From assembly GCA_014529385.2 (NCBI GenBank), contig CM043954.1:92995247-93059246 (forward strand): DNA of 64,000 nucleotides, written 5' to 3'. Under the pieces are notes generated by a model that was not told the DNA's origin, did no database searches, and saw nothing but the letters and a program-made list of their open reading frames with translations. Positions 19,922-31,725 of this stretch are shown in pieces. The DNA is from Adiantum capillus-veneris (taxonomy: Eukaryota; Streptophyta; Polypodiopsida; Polypodiales; Pteridaceae). Numbering within the stretch: the first letter of the stretch is position 1; every line of letters begins with the position of its first letter. The position numbers and the translations under genes were made by a program.

Positions 19922-21062
19922 CTTATCAGCAACTGGATCCAAAAATGCTCCAAATGTTGAATGAGATTTCATCTGCAATTACAGAGACTGGCTTGATATT
20001 TCTATTCCGGACTCAGATGTTTGGAAACAAAAATTATCATGACTCACCTTTCTTGCAAGAAATCCATCAAGCCAGTCAGTTAATGCTGCAAGCACAAAAA
20101 TGCCAGCTACCGCCGAGTTTGCCCACCACTGATTTGAATAAAACACTTAGAAACCCAGCACGGTATGTTTAGAAGTGAAGCTTAAGCAAGATCTCAGAAC
20201 ATACATTTGTCCAAGTAAAAGGTCAAAAATGCAATGATACTAGGACGAGGTGGGATTCAAATGTAGCTTGAAACTTTGATTGTTTGTAACTCACGAGCAT
20301 ATCCACCCAGTGTAAAGAAACTGCATGCTTTTGAGTGACCAAAGTTTGTTTAGCAACTACCCAACAATTCAGTGCAAAGCCACCCATGTATCCCAGTTAA
20401 AAATGCAATGATATCAGAACGGGGTGGGATTCAAAAAAGTAGCTTGACACTTAAATTGTTTGCAACATAAATGTGACTCGGAGTAAAGAAACTGCATGCT
20501 TTTGAGTCACCACAAGTTTTTTTAGCAACTACCCACCAATGCATCCTCATTATCAATCCTTAAGCAAGAAATGACATTCACAGCTGCATTTACATTCGTG
20601 TATATTTGTCTAAACACACTACATGCTGTTGTTCAGTCAAGTAGGAGACTGAAAGTGCTGTTAGAGAAACTATGACATTTCTTCACACATTTCACAGAGA
20701 GACCTACCGATTATCAAAATGGGGATGGCGGCAATACGACCAAGAGTAAGCATGGTCGGAAGGGTTAACACTTTGGTGTCAGTTTCGAATTCTTCAGCAC
20801 CATCGCTAAGAAGCTCATTCCGGCCATTCGCCGCTTGGATCATAGCAGCAACTTTCCTTTTGCTGCCCCTGCTTCTGCTCGAAATCGCGAGGTCTACAGG
20901 CATAACAAGCGGGGCCGTCTTGCTTTGTTTCGCCCCTGCCTTTCGTGACATACAAGAAGTTTGCGGTGAGCAACACCATGCGCGCAGAGAAACGCGATAA
21001 AGAGAGAAGGAAAGAGCGCGAGGTTTGTAGAAAGAAGCGTCGGTGATGGAGCTACAAGCCAT
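19922..21062 (-). CDS. PGP1: phosphatidylglycerophosphate synthase, exons 1-3 (3' part not found)
   Basis: CDP-diacylglycerol--glycerol-3-phosphate 3-phosphatidyltransferase makes phosphatidylglycerophosphate, the committed step to phosphatidylglycerol in plastids and mitochondria. Exon 1 (21062-20708, 118 codons plus 1 nt) has a basic, Ser-rich N-terminus typical of an organellar targeting peptide, then KVLTLPTMLTLGRIAAIPI. It ends G|GTAGGT. Exon 2 (20145-20048) starts after TTTCTAAG and encodes QWWANSAVAG and TDWLDGFLARK; DWLDGxxAR is the CDP-alcohol phosphotransferase signature. It ends AAG|GTGAGT. Exon 3 (19972-19922) encodes FGAFLDPVADK and ends AAG|GTATAG. Splice phases agree throughout (1, 0, 0). 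The following exons (about 100-130 residues in known plant homologues) were not found down to 15 kb, where retroelement sequence takes over. Either intron 3 is very long or the gene is truncated. Confidence 0.85.
20225..20555. repeat. two-copy 174-bp tandem duplication in PGP synthase intron 1
   Basis: Copies start with AAAAATGCAATGATA near 20225 and 20399. They share GTGGGATTCAAA, GTAAAGAAACTGCATGC and TTTAGCAACTACCCA in the same order. Both lie between the exon 1 donor and the exon 2 acceptor. Confidence 0.8.
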
Positions 21063-21097
21063 GGCATGCGCTTAGGCCACCTTACGAAAGCGATGCC

Positions 21098-21570
21098 TTT
21101 TCTTATGAAGTTAGTAGGCCTAGGTCCACCATTTGATTATTAGAGTTATAGCTCCAGGCATTCTCGCCCGGTCAGATACAAGCGAGACTCTGCGGGCGTC
21201 ACCCAGCCGCATCGAACCCATGACCCTGGTCAGGGAGTTTGCATGCTCAACAAACTGGGGTAGCTCCCATCGATAGCTTGAACAGTCTTATGAAGTTAAA
21301 AGGTCCACCATTTGATTATTAAAGATTTAGAGTTATAACTTGAACAGTCTTATGAAGGTCCACCATTTGAGTATTTCAGCATGATTCAGGAGCAATTTTT
21401 AGTACTACTTCTCATTAATACTTAGTAGGTCCACCATTTGATTATTAGAGAGTTAAGAGTTATAACTTGAACAGTCTTATGAAGTTAGAAGGTCCACCAT
21501 TTGATTATTAGAGAGCTAGAATTATAACTTGAACAGTCTTATGAAGCTAGAAGGTCCACCATTTGATTGC
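21098..21570. repeat. tandem array built on GGTCCACCATTTGATTATTA
   Basis: At least six units contain GGTCCACCATTTGA (near 21123, 21300, 21356, 21429, 21490, 21551). Most are preceded by CTTGAACAGTCTTATGAAG and separated by ATTAGAG...TTATAACTT. The unit is about 60-70 bp with variable linkers. The array starts about 35 bp upstream of the PGP synthase start codon. Confidence 0.85.
21154..21272 (-). mobile_element. tRNA-derived SINE-like insertion
   Basis: The minus strand starts GGGAGCTACCCCAGTTTG, with an A-box-like TACCCCAGTTTG, continues through a tRNA-like arm (TTGAGCATGC) and has a B box GGTTCGATGCG about 40 bp downstream, the spacing of an internal RNA polymerase III promoter. It interrupts one unit of the tandem array and is bounded by ATAGCT on both sides (21148-21153 and 21273-21278), matching the array's uninterrupted TTATAACTTGAACAG context. 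There is no poly(A) tail, so it is a short or decayed SINE, or a retroposed tRNA. It is not a working tRNA gene because the arms do not pair cleanly. Confidence 0.65.
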
Positions 21571-22071
21571 TTAGTAGGATTAGTACTATCATGTCTGCTC
21601 TTCCTAAAATAAAATCATTAGTTTCTTCTCAAGATTCCTTTGACGCGCGGCCACAACTCCGAGCCCTTGTAACCTTGTACTCGTATTGGTCGTCCCGTCT
21701 TTGGCGCATGGCCTGATTGCCTCCTCTATGTAGCCCTTCGATTTCGTGTAACCCATCAACCTATGCCTTCGCGAGTACAATTAATCGCTAAACCTCCGGC
21801 TCAATCGTAGGACAGCCTTCATGGCTCTAGTTCAGCAAGGGGTTCGATTAGGTCATTGACGTCAAACGTAGATGGCAAGGTGGACAAGACTGTGCTAAAG
21901 AAGGTAGCATGAGGATTGGCAGGCAATGTGGGCCGTCCGGGGGGAACTGGGTAAACATAGCACCACTAGTAATAAAGTTGGGAGGGATTTCGGTCCCCCC
22001 TCGGCCACGTGGCGGCAACAGATTCCATCGACTAGTGTGACAGCCTAGCATCACACGCAACGCTCAACTCT

Positions 22072-22072
<1 letters not shown>
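21571..22072. other. no gene recognised
   Basis: No domain or repeat structure seen in six frames. Confidence 0.4.
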
Positions 22073-22111
<39 letters not shown>

Positions 22112-22129
22112 GAGGGAGAGAGAGAGAAG
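22073..22129. repeat. (GA)n microsatellite at a retroelement truncation point
   Basis: Nearly uninterrupted GA repeats with a short GGGGGAGGG break. The copia gag reading frame begins directly after it. Confidence 0.95.
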
Positions 22130-23657
22130 TCGCAATGATGCAAAAATTGCATTGTTGCGTAAAGAGCTAGAGTCGTAGATTATGCATGAGGAAGATATGC
22201 ACACTTTCCTTGATGGGGTCAAGGATATCAATGAGCAACTTATTTCTACAAGTGAAGTCATTTTTGGCAGTTTTCTTGTGCAGATTGTTCTTGATGCTTT
22301 GCCAGATTCTTACCAGACTTTTGCTAGTAGTTGGAGACTTATGACCCAAGAAATCCAGAAGTTGTCAAGTTTGATGCATTATGCACATTGATGTTGCAAC
22401 AGTCACTTTCCAAAAAAAATTAGGACTAGACAGCGTGCAGTTGAACATGCCTTCATTGATGCTAAAAGAAAAGGTGGTAACAGCAATGTAGCCACTTCTC
22501 ATGGTTCTTCTACGAGTGGTAAATCACCTCTTCCTAATGCTTTTGCTGGTAGCAATTCTTCTGGGAATTCTGGTGAAAAGGGAAAAAAGAAGATGCGTTT
22601 CCATTATTGCAAAGCTAATGATCACTTGATCAAGCAGTGTCCTAAGTTGAAGGCAAAAGAGGCTAAGAAGAAAGAGGCTAGTTCCACTACAAATGATGGT
22701 TCCACTACAAATGCCGCTATTGTTGAGTCTTCTATGAAAGGAGACTGTGATGTTGATGTTGATGCAGAATGAGCCTTTAGTGCAGAGTGCACTTACGATC
22801 CTTATGTCCTTGATGCATATTTGTCAATTGTTGCAGATTCACATGTGTGGTATTTTGACACTGGTGCTACAAAGCACATTACCTCACATTGTGATTTGTT
22901 TACCTCTCTTGAGATTATCCCTCATGGGAATTCAGTTACTTGTGCCAACAATGCCTCTTTTTAGGTTCAAAGAGTTGGAAAGATTGTGCTTACTGCTGCA
23001 AATGGTAGTTCTTTTGCACTTGTTGATGCATTGTATGTACCCGAGATCAATAAGAATCTTTTGTCTGTATCTGCACTTGCTAAACTTGGGTATTGTAGTC
23101 AAATTTGTGGATGACACATGTACAATACATGATCTCAGTTTTGATGATGAAATTGTTGCATTTGGCATTTTATGTCGTGGACTGTATAAGCTCACTTTCT
23201 ACGACAAGTGTGGGCATAATTTTGCAAATACAGTTGTGGATTCTAAGGCTATTTTAGATGCAAAACTTTGGCATGCATGTTTTGGGCATCTGATTTGCAA
23301 AAAATGTGATATGGTTGCTTCTTTGCCGCCTCTTGAAGCATCTATCAAACATGTTTGTGAAGGATGTATTTTGGGTAAGATGCAACATTCAAAGTTTCCA
23401 AAGGATGGTTCAGTTAAGGCCACATGCAGGTTGCAGCTTGTGCATAGAGATGTTTGTGGGACCATGCAAACTTCGTCCTTGGGAAATTACCTTTACTTAG
23501 TGACTTTCATTGATGATTGCTCTAAGCATGCATGGGTGTGTTCGCTTAAGGCGAAGTCTGAAGTGTTTTTGTGCTTCAAGCAAATTTTGGCTATAGCTGA
23601 AAATGTCTCGAAATCTACTATGGGCACCCTCCATTCCGATCGAGGGGGGGAAGATAT
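22130..23657 (+). pseudogene. copia gag-protease-integrase (outer element, 5' part)
   Basis: Starts inside gag (AKIALLRKEL, EEDMHTFLDGVKDINEQL, ALPDSYQTFASSWRL). The knuckle region reads RFHYCKANDHLIKQCPK, so the first cysteine of CX2C is lost. The protease motif is WYFDTGATKHITSH (active-site DTG). The GAG-pre-integrase zinc region reads LWHACFGHL...CEGCILGK, and the integrase core shows FIDDCSKHAW and HSDRGGE. Stops and frameshifts occur near 22175, 22390, 22770, 22965 and 23090. The nested copia interrupts right after SDRGGE. Confidence 0.88.
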
Positions 23658-23884
23658 TGTTGGAATTAGGGTTGCATAGAAACACACACAGCTTGGAGAA
23701 GATGAAGGAAGCTCAAGGCACACAATACAGAGTGTGTTACTTAGTGTGCAATGGAAAGATAGATAGCCCTAGAGTGATGGACGTATATACAATGCACGGG
23801 GTAAAAAACCTCCTAAAGAGCGAAAAAATGCCCCGGCGGTCCTAGTGTGTTCACACACATCACTACCACACGTATATGGTAACA
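23658..23884 (-). repeat. 3' LTR of the nested copia
   Basis: Plus strand TGTTGGAATTAGGG...ATGGTAACA; on the minus strand it begins TGTTACCATATACG, directly after the PPT AATCCCCCCTGG (plus-strand view). Confidence 0.96.
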
Positions 23885-23896
23885 AATCCCCCCTGG
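23885..23896 (-). promoter_or_regulatory. polypurine tract of the nested copia
   Basis: Minus strand CCAGGGGGGATT abutting the LTR start TGTTACC. The same tract (CCAGGGGGGATT, plus strand, 44305-44316) precedes the 3' LTR of the host copia. Confidence 0.93.
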
Positions 23897-23984
23897 AGTG
23901 ATGCGGTGAACGAGAGCTGGCACATGAGTAAAGGGAAGTGCCATGCCCTAAGGACAGGATCAGTCCACAAAGGGGAATAAGCCC

Positions 23985-26900
23985 AAAGCTTTGCGGAAAG
24001 CTTCAAGCTTCTCACGAGACAATGTCTTTGTGAAAAGATCTGCAAGGTTGTCCTGTGTTGGCACATAAGCCAAGTTGATCTCTCCTGTTGAGAGCCTCTC
24101 CCTGACATAGTGGTAATGCACCTCAATGTGCTTTGTGCGAGCATGAAAAATTGGGTTCCTCGCAACAATGAGCTCTGACTGTCATTGTAGATAGTGTTGG
24201 CAGTGTCCTGTCCAACACCCAAATCAGCCATAAGGCGTCTGAGCCATACACACTCAACCGTAGCTGTGAAGACTGCCCTGTACTCAGCCTCACAACTCGA
24301 AGTGGCCACAGTAGGTTGCTTCTTGCTCAACCATGATATACACAAACTGCCAAGCATGAAACAAAAACCACTTGTGGACACTCGCGTGTCAAAACCACCA
24401 GCCCAATCTGAGTCCGAAAAAGCGTGTAAGTCTGGCAGTAATGATCCCCCCTTGGGATAAAACAAGCCAAGATATAAAGTGCCACTAAGGTAGCGCAAAA
24501 TCCTCTTGACAGCCTGCCAATGCTTAGGCCTTGGGCTATGCATAAATCTGCTGACTGTGAGACTGCAAAGTGAATATCCGGCCTCGTGTTGCATACATCA
24601 ATGAGGCAGCCAACAGCAGTTTGATAAAGATTGACATCAGCAGGATCGCCAGCATCATGTAGACTCAACTTCAAACCTGTTTCCGTGGGAGAGGCAATAG
24701 GTTTGCAATCCTCAAGTCCAAACTTACATAGCAATGTCTCTATGTAACTTTTCTGACACAATGCAATACCACCATCACACTGCTTAAACTGTATACCCAA
24801 GTAATGATGCAACAGCCCCAAATCTTTCATCTTGAAAGTAGCATTCAAATCAGCCTTAAATTCAGCAATATGTCTCTCATTTTGTCCAGTGATCAGCAAA
24901 TCATCAACATAAAGAACCAAAATGAGAAGTACATCACCCTCACGCTTTACATACAATGTGCTTTCTGTTGGATTGTTACGAAAGCCTTGTTTGACCAAAT
25001 GAGTGTCAGCTTTCTCATATCAAGCACGAGGAGATTGCTTCAACCCATACAAAGCCTTGTTACATTTGCACACTTTGTCCTCTTGTCCTTTTATGACAAA
25101 ATTGCGAGGCTGCGTTACATAAACTTCCTCAAATATGTCACCATTCAAGAAAGCCGTAACAATGTCTGATTGATGTACATCCCAACCAAAATGAGCTGCC
25201 AATGCACATAGAAAACGCACAGTAGTCATACGACAAGTGGGAGCAAAAGTCTCTTCATAATCTATGCCTTTTTGTTGTGCATAACCTTTAGCAACAAGTC
25301 GAGCCTTATGGCGATCGATCTCACCATCCGGCTTGCGTTTCAACTTGTAAACCCACTTCGTACCAATGGCCTTTTTGCCAGGAGGCAAATCACATAAAGT
25401 CCATGTGTCATTTTCTATAAGTGCATCATATTCTGGCAGTCATCCAATTTTCTGAATTCTATGCTTCATCACAAGACAAAGGCTCCTCAACATCATGTAA
25501 GCTAGACACAGCCAAAGCATAACAATCTGATGCATAAGATGCATGGCGAGAGCCTGAATGAGTACGACTAGACAAAGGTGCATCCAATTTACTGTCACGC
25601 AAAGCGTGCACTAGCCATTTTGGCATACCTCTAGCCTGCTCATTTTGAGCACTTTCCTCATCAAGTACATCATGTACATCTGCATCAGTAATAGGCTGAT
25701 CTAAAACATTTTCAGAAACCCCCATAGGCTGTACATTTGCCTCATTGGAACTTACATTCGTATTTCCACCACTGAAAAGAGGTAACAAAGTGTCATAAAT
25801 GTCCTGTGAGCTTACATTATTGTCTCTAGTACATGACAGCAAGGGCTGAACAAAATCTTCCACAAACACTACATCCCGAGGAACCAGAATACGTTTTGTT
25901 TGCGGATGATACAACCTGTAACCTTTGCTTTCAGCACTATAACCAACAAAAATACATTTGACAGCGTTATCATCCAATTTTTTGCGTTGCACTTGTGGCA
26001 CCAAAGCATATGCCAAACAACCAAAAACACACATGTGCTCAATAGAAGGCTTTCTATCATGCCATGCTTCATATGGAGTAATAGACTGCAAAGCTTTCGT
26101 AGGACACCTGTTAAGTACATAAGTGGCACACATGATGGCCTCATGCTAAAAAGAATGCGGCAAAGCTTGACTTTTGACCATACATCGTGCCATTTCCGTC
26201 AGTGACCTATTTTTCCCCTCAGCAACACCATTTTGCTGAGGTGTATAAGGCATTGTACATTGGTGTTTTATCCCACGACTAGCCAGAAATGCATTAAATT
26301 CATGAGACATATACTTCTCCCCTCGATCGGAACGGAGGGTGCCCATAGTACATTTCGAGACATTTTCAGGCATAGCCAGAAATTGTTTGAAGCAAATAAA
26401 AACTTCGGACTTCGCTTTAAGCGGAAATACCCATGCATGCTTGGAGTAATCATCAATGAAAGTCACGAAGTACAGGTAATTGCCCAAGGACGGAGTTTGC
26501 ATGGGCCCACAAACATCACTATGCACAAGCTGCCACCTGCATGTGGCCCGAACTGAACCATCCTTTGGAAATTTAGAACGCTGCATCTTACCCAAAATAC
26601 AGCCTTCACAAACATGTTTGACAGGTGCTTCAAGAGGCGGCAAAGAAGCAACCATATCAGATTTTTGCAAACGCAGCAAACTGGCAAAATTCAGATGACC
26701 AAAACGTGCATGCCAAAGTTTTGCATTTGAAATAGCCATTGAATCTGCAACAGCATTTGCAAAATTTTGTCCACACTTGTCATAAAAAGTGAGCTTATAT
26801 AGCCCATGGCACAAAAGCCCATATGCAACAATTTCATCACCAAAACTGAGATCATGAACTGTACATCTGTCATCCACAAATTTGACTACAAGTCCAAGTC

Positions 26901-27156
26901 TAGCAAGTGCGGATACAGAGAAGTGATTCTTCTTGATCCCAGGTACATAAAGTGCATCAACAAGTGTGAAAGAACTACGATTTGCAGCAATAAGAACAAT
27001 CTTTCCAATTGCCTGAACCGGATAAGAGGCATTGTTGGCACAAGTGACTGAATTCCCATGAGGGACCAGACTCGAGAGAGGTGAACAATTCACGATGTGA
27101 GGTAATGTGCTTTGTAGCACCACTATCGGAATACCACACATGTGAATCTGTAGCAA
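23985..27156 (-). pseudogene. copia pol: integrase, RT, RNase H (nested element)
   Basis: 27156-26146 covers the end of protease, the zinc region (LWHARFGHL, CEGCILGK) and the integrase core (FIDDYSKHAWVF, RSDRGEKY, PQQNGVAEGKNR). 26133-25459 is the integrase C-terminus (ATYVLNRCPTK, FVGYSAESKGYRLY). 25388-25020 opens RT (GTKWVYKLKRKPDGE, ARLVAKGYAQQKGIDY). 24998-24540 has the catalytic LYVDDLLITG. RNase H lies at 24594-24000 (FSDSDWAGG, CEAEYRA) with a frameshift near 24170; the ending is encoded in another frame toward 23985. Stops near 26145, 25445 and 25020 and the frameshifts make it non-functional. Confidence 0.92.
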
Positions 27157-28234
27157 CTAACATACATGCATCATGGACAGCAGGATTGTAAGTGCACTTT
27201 GCGCTAAAGGCCCATTCTGCATCAACATCAGCAACACAGTCTCCTTTCACAGAAGACTCAACAATGGTTGCATTTGTAGTGGAACCAGCATTTGCAGTGG
27301 AACCACCGTCTTTCTTCTTAGCCTCTTTGGCCTTCAACTTAGGACACGACTTGATCAGGTGATCATTGGCTTTACAATAATGGCAACACGTCTTCTTTTT
27401 GCCCTTATCACCAGAATTTCTAGAAGAATTGCTACCAGCAGAAGCATTAGGAACAGAATTTTTTCCACTCGCAGCAGAACCGTAAGAAGTGGCTGCATTG
27501 TTGTTACCACCCTTTCTTTGAGAAGCAATAAAAGCCTGTTCAACTGCACGCTGGCTAGTCCTCTTTTTTCTGGAAAGTGACTCTTGCAACAGCAATGTGC
27601 ATAATGCATCAAACTTGACAACTTCTGGATTTCCTTGGGTCATAAGTCTCCAAGTACTAGCAAAAGTCTGGTAAGAATCTGGTAAGGCATCAAGAACAGT
27701 CTGCACAAGGGAACTGTGTGAAATCACTTCACCTGCAAAAATAAGTTGCTCATTGATATCCTTGATACCAGTAAGGAAAGTTTCCATATCATCTTCCTCA
27801 TGCATAATCTTTGACTCCAGCTCTTTACGCAGCAAAGCAATTTTAGCCTCATTGCGGCTTGCATAAAGACCTGCTAGAATATCCCAAGCCTGTTTTGCAG
27901 ATTTTGCTGAACGGATGTGAGGAACAATGGTGCGCTTCACAGACAACGCAATCAATGCATGAGCCTACGCATCCTTAACATCCCAACGAGCTTGTTTTGT
28001 TGTAGGCAAAACAACTCTAACAGCTGCAATCCTTGCAGCAAGACCTGCAACATCCTCAACATCGCCTACATCCTCAGAACCAGGACGTACATCAATGCCG
28101 TGCACAGTGTTCCAGACACCCTTTGACACAAGAACATGTTGCATCATATAAGCTCACGTAGGGTAGTTGTCCCCATCCAACCTGTCCTCAGCAGCAAACA
28201 TCTTGAACACATCTGTGTTGTTGTTGTCAGCCAT
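26990..28234 (-). pseudogene. copia gag and protease start (nested element)
   Basis: The start MADNNNTDVFKMF at 28234 suits the distance from the PBS. An early stop near 28160 and another near 27960 break the frame; 27955-26975 then runs 326 codons. It contains the UBN2-type gag core (AKQAWDILAGLYAS, DINEQLIFAGEV, LPDSYQTFAS), a Ser/Asn/Gly linker, the knuckle CHYCKANDHLIKSC (CX2CX4HX4C) and the protease site YSDSGATKHITSH. A frameshift near 27080 separates it from the downstream pol frame. Confidence 0.9.
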
Positions 28235-28509
28235 GGTAAATGTTGCACCTGATGTGAAAACTGCTTGAAAATAGGAGAAACAGAGTGGGAACAACACGTA
28301 CTATATAGCACAAACCGTAGAATATTATAAGGCACTGTTATGCAAAAAACGGCACTGACAGAAATTCTGCACAAAATGAGGAAATAGCCTGTGCAGTACC
28401 GCCTGTAGTGGAAACGGAGGCGAACGCTTGCCAAAGCTCACTGAAATCGGAGAAAGTGAAGAGGCGTGTGCTGGAGCAGCTGGCGACTAAGCCTGGGAGG
28501 ACGTGACCT

Positions 28510-28522
28510 GCTCTGATACCAA
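28510..28522 (-). promoter_or_regulatory. primer binding site of the nested copia
   Basis: Minus strand TTGGTATCAGAGC, matching initiator tRNA-Met, one base from the 5' LTR end. Confidence 0.93.
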
Positions 28523-28523
28523 T

Positions 28524-28750
28524 TGTTGGAATTAGGGTTGCAGAGAAACACACATAGCTTGGAGAAGATGAAGGAAGCTCAAGGCACACAATACAGAGTG
28601 TGTTACTTAGTGTGCAATGGAAAGATAGATAGCCCTAGAGTGATGGGCGTATACACAATGCACGGGGGGAAAAACCTCCTAAAGAGGGAAAAAATGCCCC
28701 GGCGGTCCTAGTGTGTTCAGACACATCACTACCACATGTATATGGTAACA
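28524..28750 (-). repeat. 5' LTR of the nested copia
   Basis: Partner of 23658-23884 with identical length and termini, followed by the target duplication GATAT. Confidence 0.96.
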
Positions 28751-30188
28751 GATATGTCTCATGAATTTAATGCATTTCTAGCTAGTTGTAGGATAAACCA
28801 CAGTTCCGTATACACCTCAGCAAAATGGTGTTGCTGAGAGAAAAAACAAGTATCTTACGGAATGACAAGATATATGGTCAAAAGTCAAGTATTATCTCAT
28901 TCGTTTTGGCTTGAGGCTATTATGTGTGCCACTTATGTACTTAATAGGTGTTCTATGAAAACTTTGCAGTCTACGACTCCATATGAAGCATGGCATGATA
29001 GAAAGCCTGCTATTGAGCACATGGGTGTTTTTGGTTGTTTGGCATATGCTTTGTGCCACAAACGCAACACAAAAAATTGGATGATAAGGCTATCAAATGT
29101 ATTTTTGTTGGTTATAGTGTTGAAAACAAAGGGTATAGGTTGTATCATCCGCAAACAAAGCGTAGCTTGGTTTCATGGGATGTTGGGTTTGTGAAAGATT
29201 CTCTTTAGCCCTTGTTGTCATATACTAGAGACTGTAATGTAAACTCATAAGACGTTTATGACACTTTGTTTCCTCTTTTTAGTGGTGGAAGTTCGAATGT
29301 AAATTCCAATGAGCCAAATGTACAGCCTATGGGGGTTTCTGAAAATGTTACATATCAACCTATTACTAATGTAGATGTACATGATGTACTTGACGAGGAA
29401 GGGCCTGAGAATGAGCAAGCTAGCTAGTTTATGTCATGTTGAGGAACCTTTCGCTTTTGATAAAGCACAAAATTCAAAAAAATTAGATGGCTACCATGCA
29501 ATCAGAATATGATGCACTTATAGAAAATGACACATGGACTTTATGTTATTTTCCTCCTAGAAAAAAGGCCAATGGTACATAGAGACATTGTTATGTAAGT
29601 TTGGACTTGAGGATTGCAAACGTATTGCCACTCCCATGGAAATGGGTTTGAAATTGAGTCTTCATGATGGTGGTGATCCTACCGATATCACTCTTAACCA
29701 AACTGACATTGGATGCTTTATTTATGTATGCAACACGAGGCCGGATATTTAGTTTTCAGTCTCACATGTTAGCGGATTCATGCATAGCCCAGAGTCTAAG
29801 CTTGGCAGGCTATCAAGAGGATTTTTTGCTACTTGAGTGGCACTTTACATCTTGGATTGTTTTATCCCCAGGAGGGATCATTGTCGCCAAACTTACATGC
29901 TTTTTCGGACTCAAAGTGGGTTGGTTGTTTGACGCGCGAGTGTCCACAAGTGGTTTTTGTTTCATGCTTGATACTTCATGTATCTCATGGTTGAGCAAGA
30001 AGCAACCTACTATGGCCACGTCTAGTTGTCAGACTAAGTACAGGGAAGTCTTCACAGCTACGATTGAGTGTGTATGGCTTAGACGCCTTATTACTGATTT
30101 GGGTGTTGGACAGGTCACTGCCAACACAATCTACACCAACCATCAGAGCACATTGGCAGTTGCAAGGAACCCAATTTTTCATGCTCGC
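28751..30188 (+). pseudogene. copia integrase C-terminus, RT and RNase H fragments (outer element)
   Basis: Continues the outer copia after its insertion: MSHEFNAFLAS, then the degraded QNGVAE region, then ATYVLNRCSMK, TPYEAWHDRKP and FGCLAYAL. Near 29580 the frame jumps from the start of RT (DTWTLCYFPPRKKANGT) to a segment equivalent to LLCKFGLEDCK, so most of RT including the catalytic YVDD is deleted. RNase H follows (TSGFCFML, SWLSKKQPT) and stops at ARNPIFHAR where the gypsy element begins. Many stops. Confidence 0.87.
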
Positions 30189-31725
30189 TGTCATAAAATC
30201 TAATATCTAACCAACCCAAATGCTTTTCTCCTATTAAACTAATCATTTAATGTGGGAGAATAAACGGGAACAAGGGTTAGAATATAGACATGTGCTTTCA
30301 GATATATCTCAACACGGGGCCAACGATAAAGGGGTCCAAATAAGAGATGGTCTGTCAAAGAGAAAGGCTAGCTAATGGAGCTTAAAAGACCTTAGGGTTA
30401 GCTTCATTAAAGACCTCCAAAGGTTAGTGTTAAAAAAACCTTTGACCTTAGGTAAGCTAGGGTTGAGCTTGAAGTGGCAAGGCCCGAGCTTGAGGTGCTT
30501 GTCGTGCTTGTTGACTAAGGTGCTTGAGGTGTTTCTTGAGTGCTTGTCGTGCTTGACGACCTAGGGAGCCTGAGGTGCTTGTGGGAACACTACCCAGGCT
30601 TGAGGTGCTTTGTGTTGACTAAGGGCTTGAGGGTAAGGTGTGAAAAGTCAACATCTATCCCTACAAGGAGGGGGCGAGCCCTACAAGAGGGGGTTAGAGA
30701 GAGAACACACACACCCTCACACAAGGCAAGATTGATACAAAGAAGGCAAAAGGGACACTTGTCAAGCTCCTCCTCATGTTGCCCTCAAGGTGTGCCTAAA
30801 GCCTAGTGCCTAAAGCCTATTGGTTGGCCTCCCAAGGGGTCCAATGATAAATTAGTTAATTTAGTTACTTGTTTTAGCATTTATCCAGTCCTCTCTCTCA
30901 AAGAGGAAAGGGGGACACTTGTCCCAAGGCTACCCTTGTTGCTTGATATGCCCCTGCCTGTGATTGGCTAGGCCTGGAGGGGTCCGATGAGCTACAAGGG
31001 GGGGTCAACCAAAGAATGCTAGGGGGTTGCTTGAGGGGTATACTGAACCACACACACTCTCATTGTGTATTGTGCAAAGTGCAAGAGCTCACTCTTCTTC
31101 TCCAAGCAAGTAGAGAGGTTGAGAGCCTACACCAAAACTCTTGGCTATGGAATGCAAATCCAACCAAGAGCCATGCTTCAATGCTTAAGCCTACCATCTT
31201 CTCCATCTTCATTACTATGCTATTGTATATGCTAGCAAGAACAGTGATGATAAGTGAGGAACTAATTCTTTCTCCTATAAAATATACTTCTTCATCTTCC
31301 CTACCCTCACTCCCTGCTAGCTCTCTCCACCTTCGAAGGTGTTTGAGGTCTTGGGATAGTTAATGCTTTCCACAAAGTTTATGTTATGCTCGTGATGATG
31401 CAAGAAGCTTTCCATTTTCATTGCATCACCTAGCTCACAAGGAACACAAAGATTGTATTGTAACAAATCTCTCTTGATGGGAGAAACTATAATACAAATG
31501 CCTATTGGAGGGGCGAGCGGCTCCACATAAATCCAGTCCTCAATTGTTGTCATGTTCTCTAAACTCTCTCTCTCTCTCTTGAAAAAGTATTGTTCATGTC
31601 AAGTTAACTAAATGCTTTTATGTTGCTACCATCAATTAAGTTCACTCGCTATGCTCACAAAGTAATTTCATAAAAGTACTTCTCTAGTTTCCGCTACTCC
31701 AAATTAATAGGCCATTTCCATTACA
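30189..31725 (+). repeat. 5' LTR of the gypsy (about 1.54 kb)
   Basis: Starts TGTCATAAAATCTAATATC right after the copia RNase H segment. It contains short repeats of GAGGTGCTTGTCGTGCTTG (30480-30620) and a TATA-like CCTATAAAATA (31276-31286). TTGGTA follows the end, the start of a PBS-like sequence that then departs from the tRNA-Met consensus. Confidence 0.85.

Larger units (their letters stand above)
23658..28750 (-). mobile_element. complete Ty1/copia inserted in its own family member
   Basis: LTRs 23658-23884 and 28524-28750 (227 bp each), flanked by the perfect 5-bp duplication GATAT (23653-23657 and 28751-28755). The PBS is at 28510-28522 and the PPT at 23885-23896. The ORF order gag, protease, integrase, RT, RNase H on the minus strand defines Ty1/copia. 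About nine differences between the LTRs are visible by eye (about 4%). Protein and LTR sequences match the interrupted host element closely, so both are one family. Confidence 0.96.

Noticed and set aside
21154-21272. A functional tRNA gene
   Set aside because: A- and B-box-like elements exist but acceptor and anticodon stems do not pair and it carries insertion-like duplications, so a SINE-like relic fits better.
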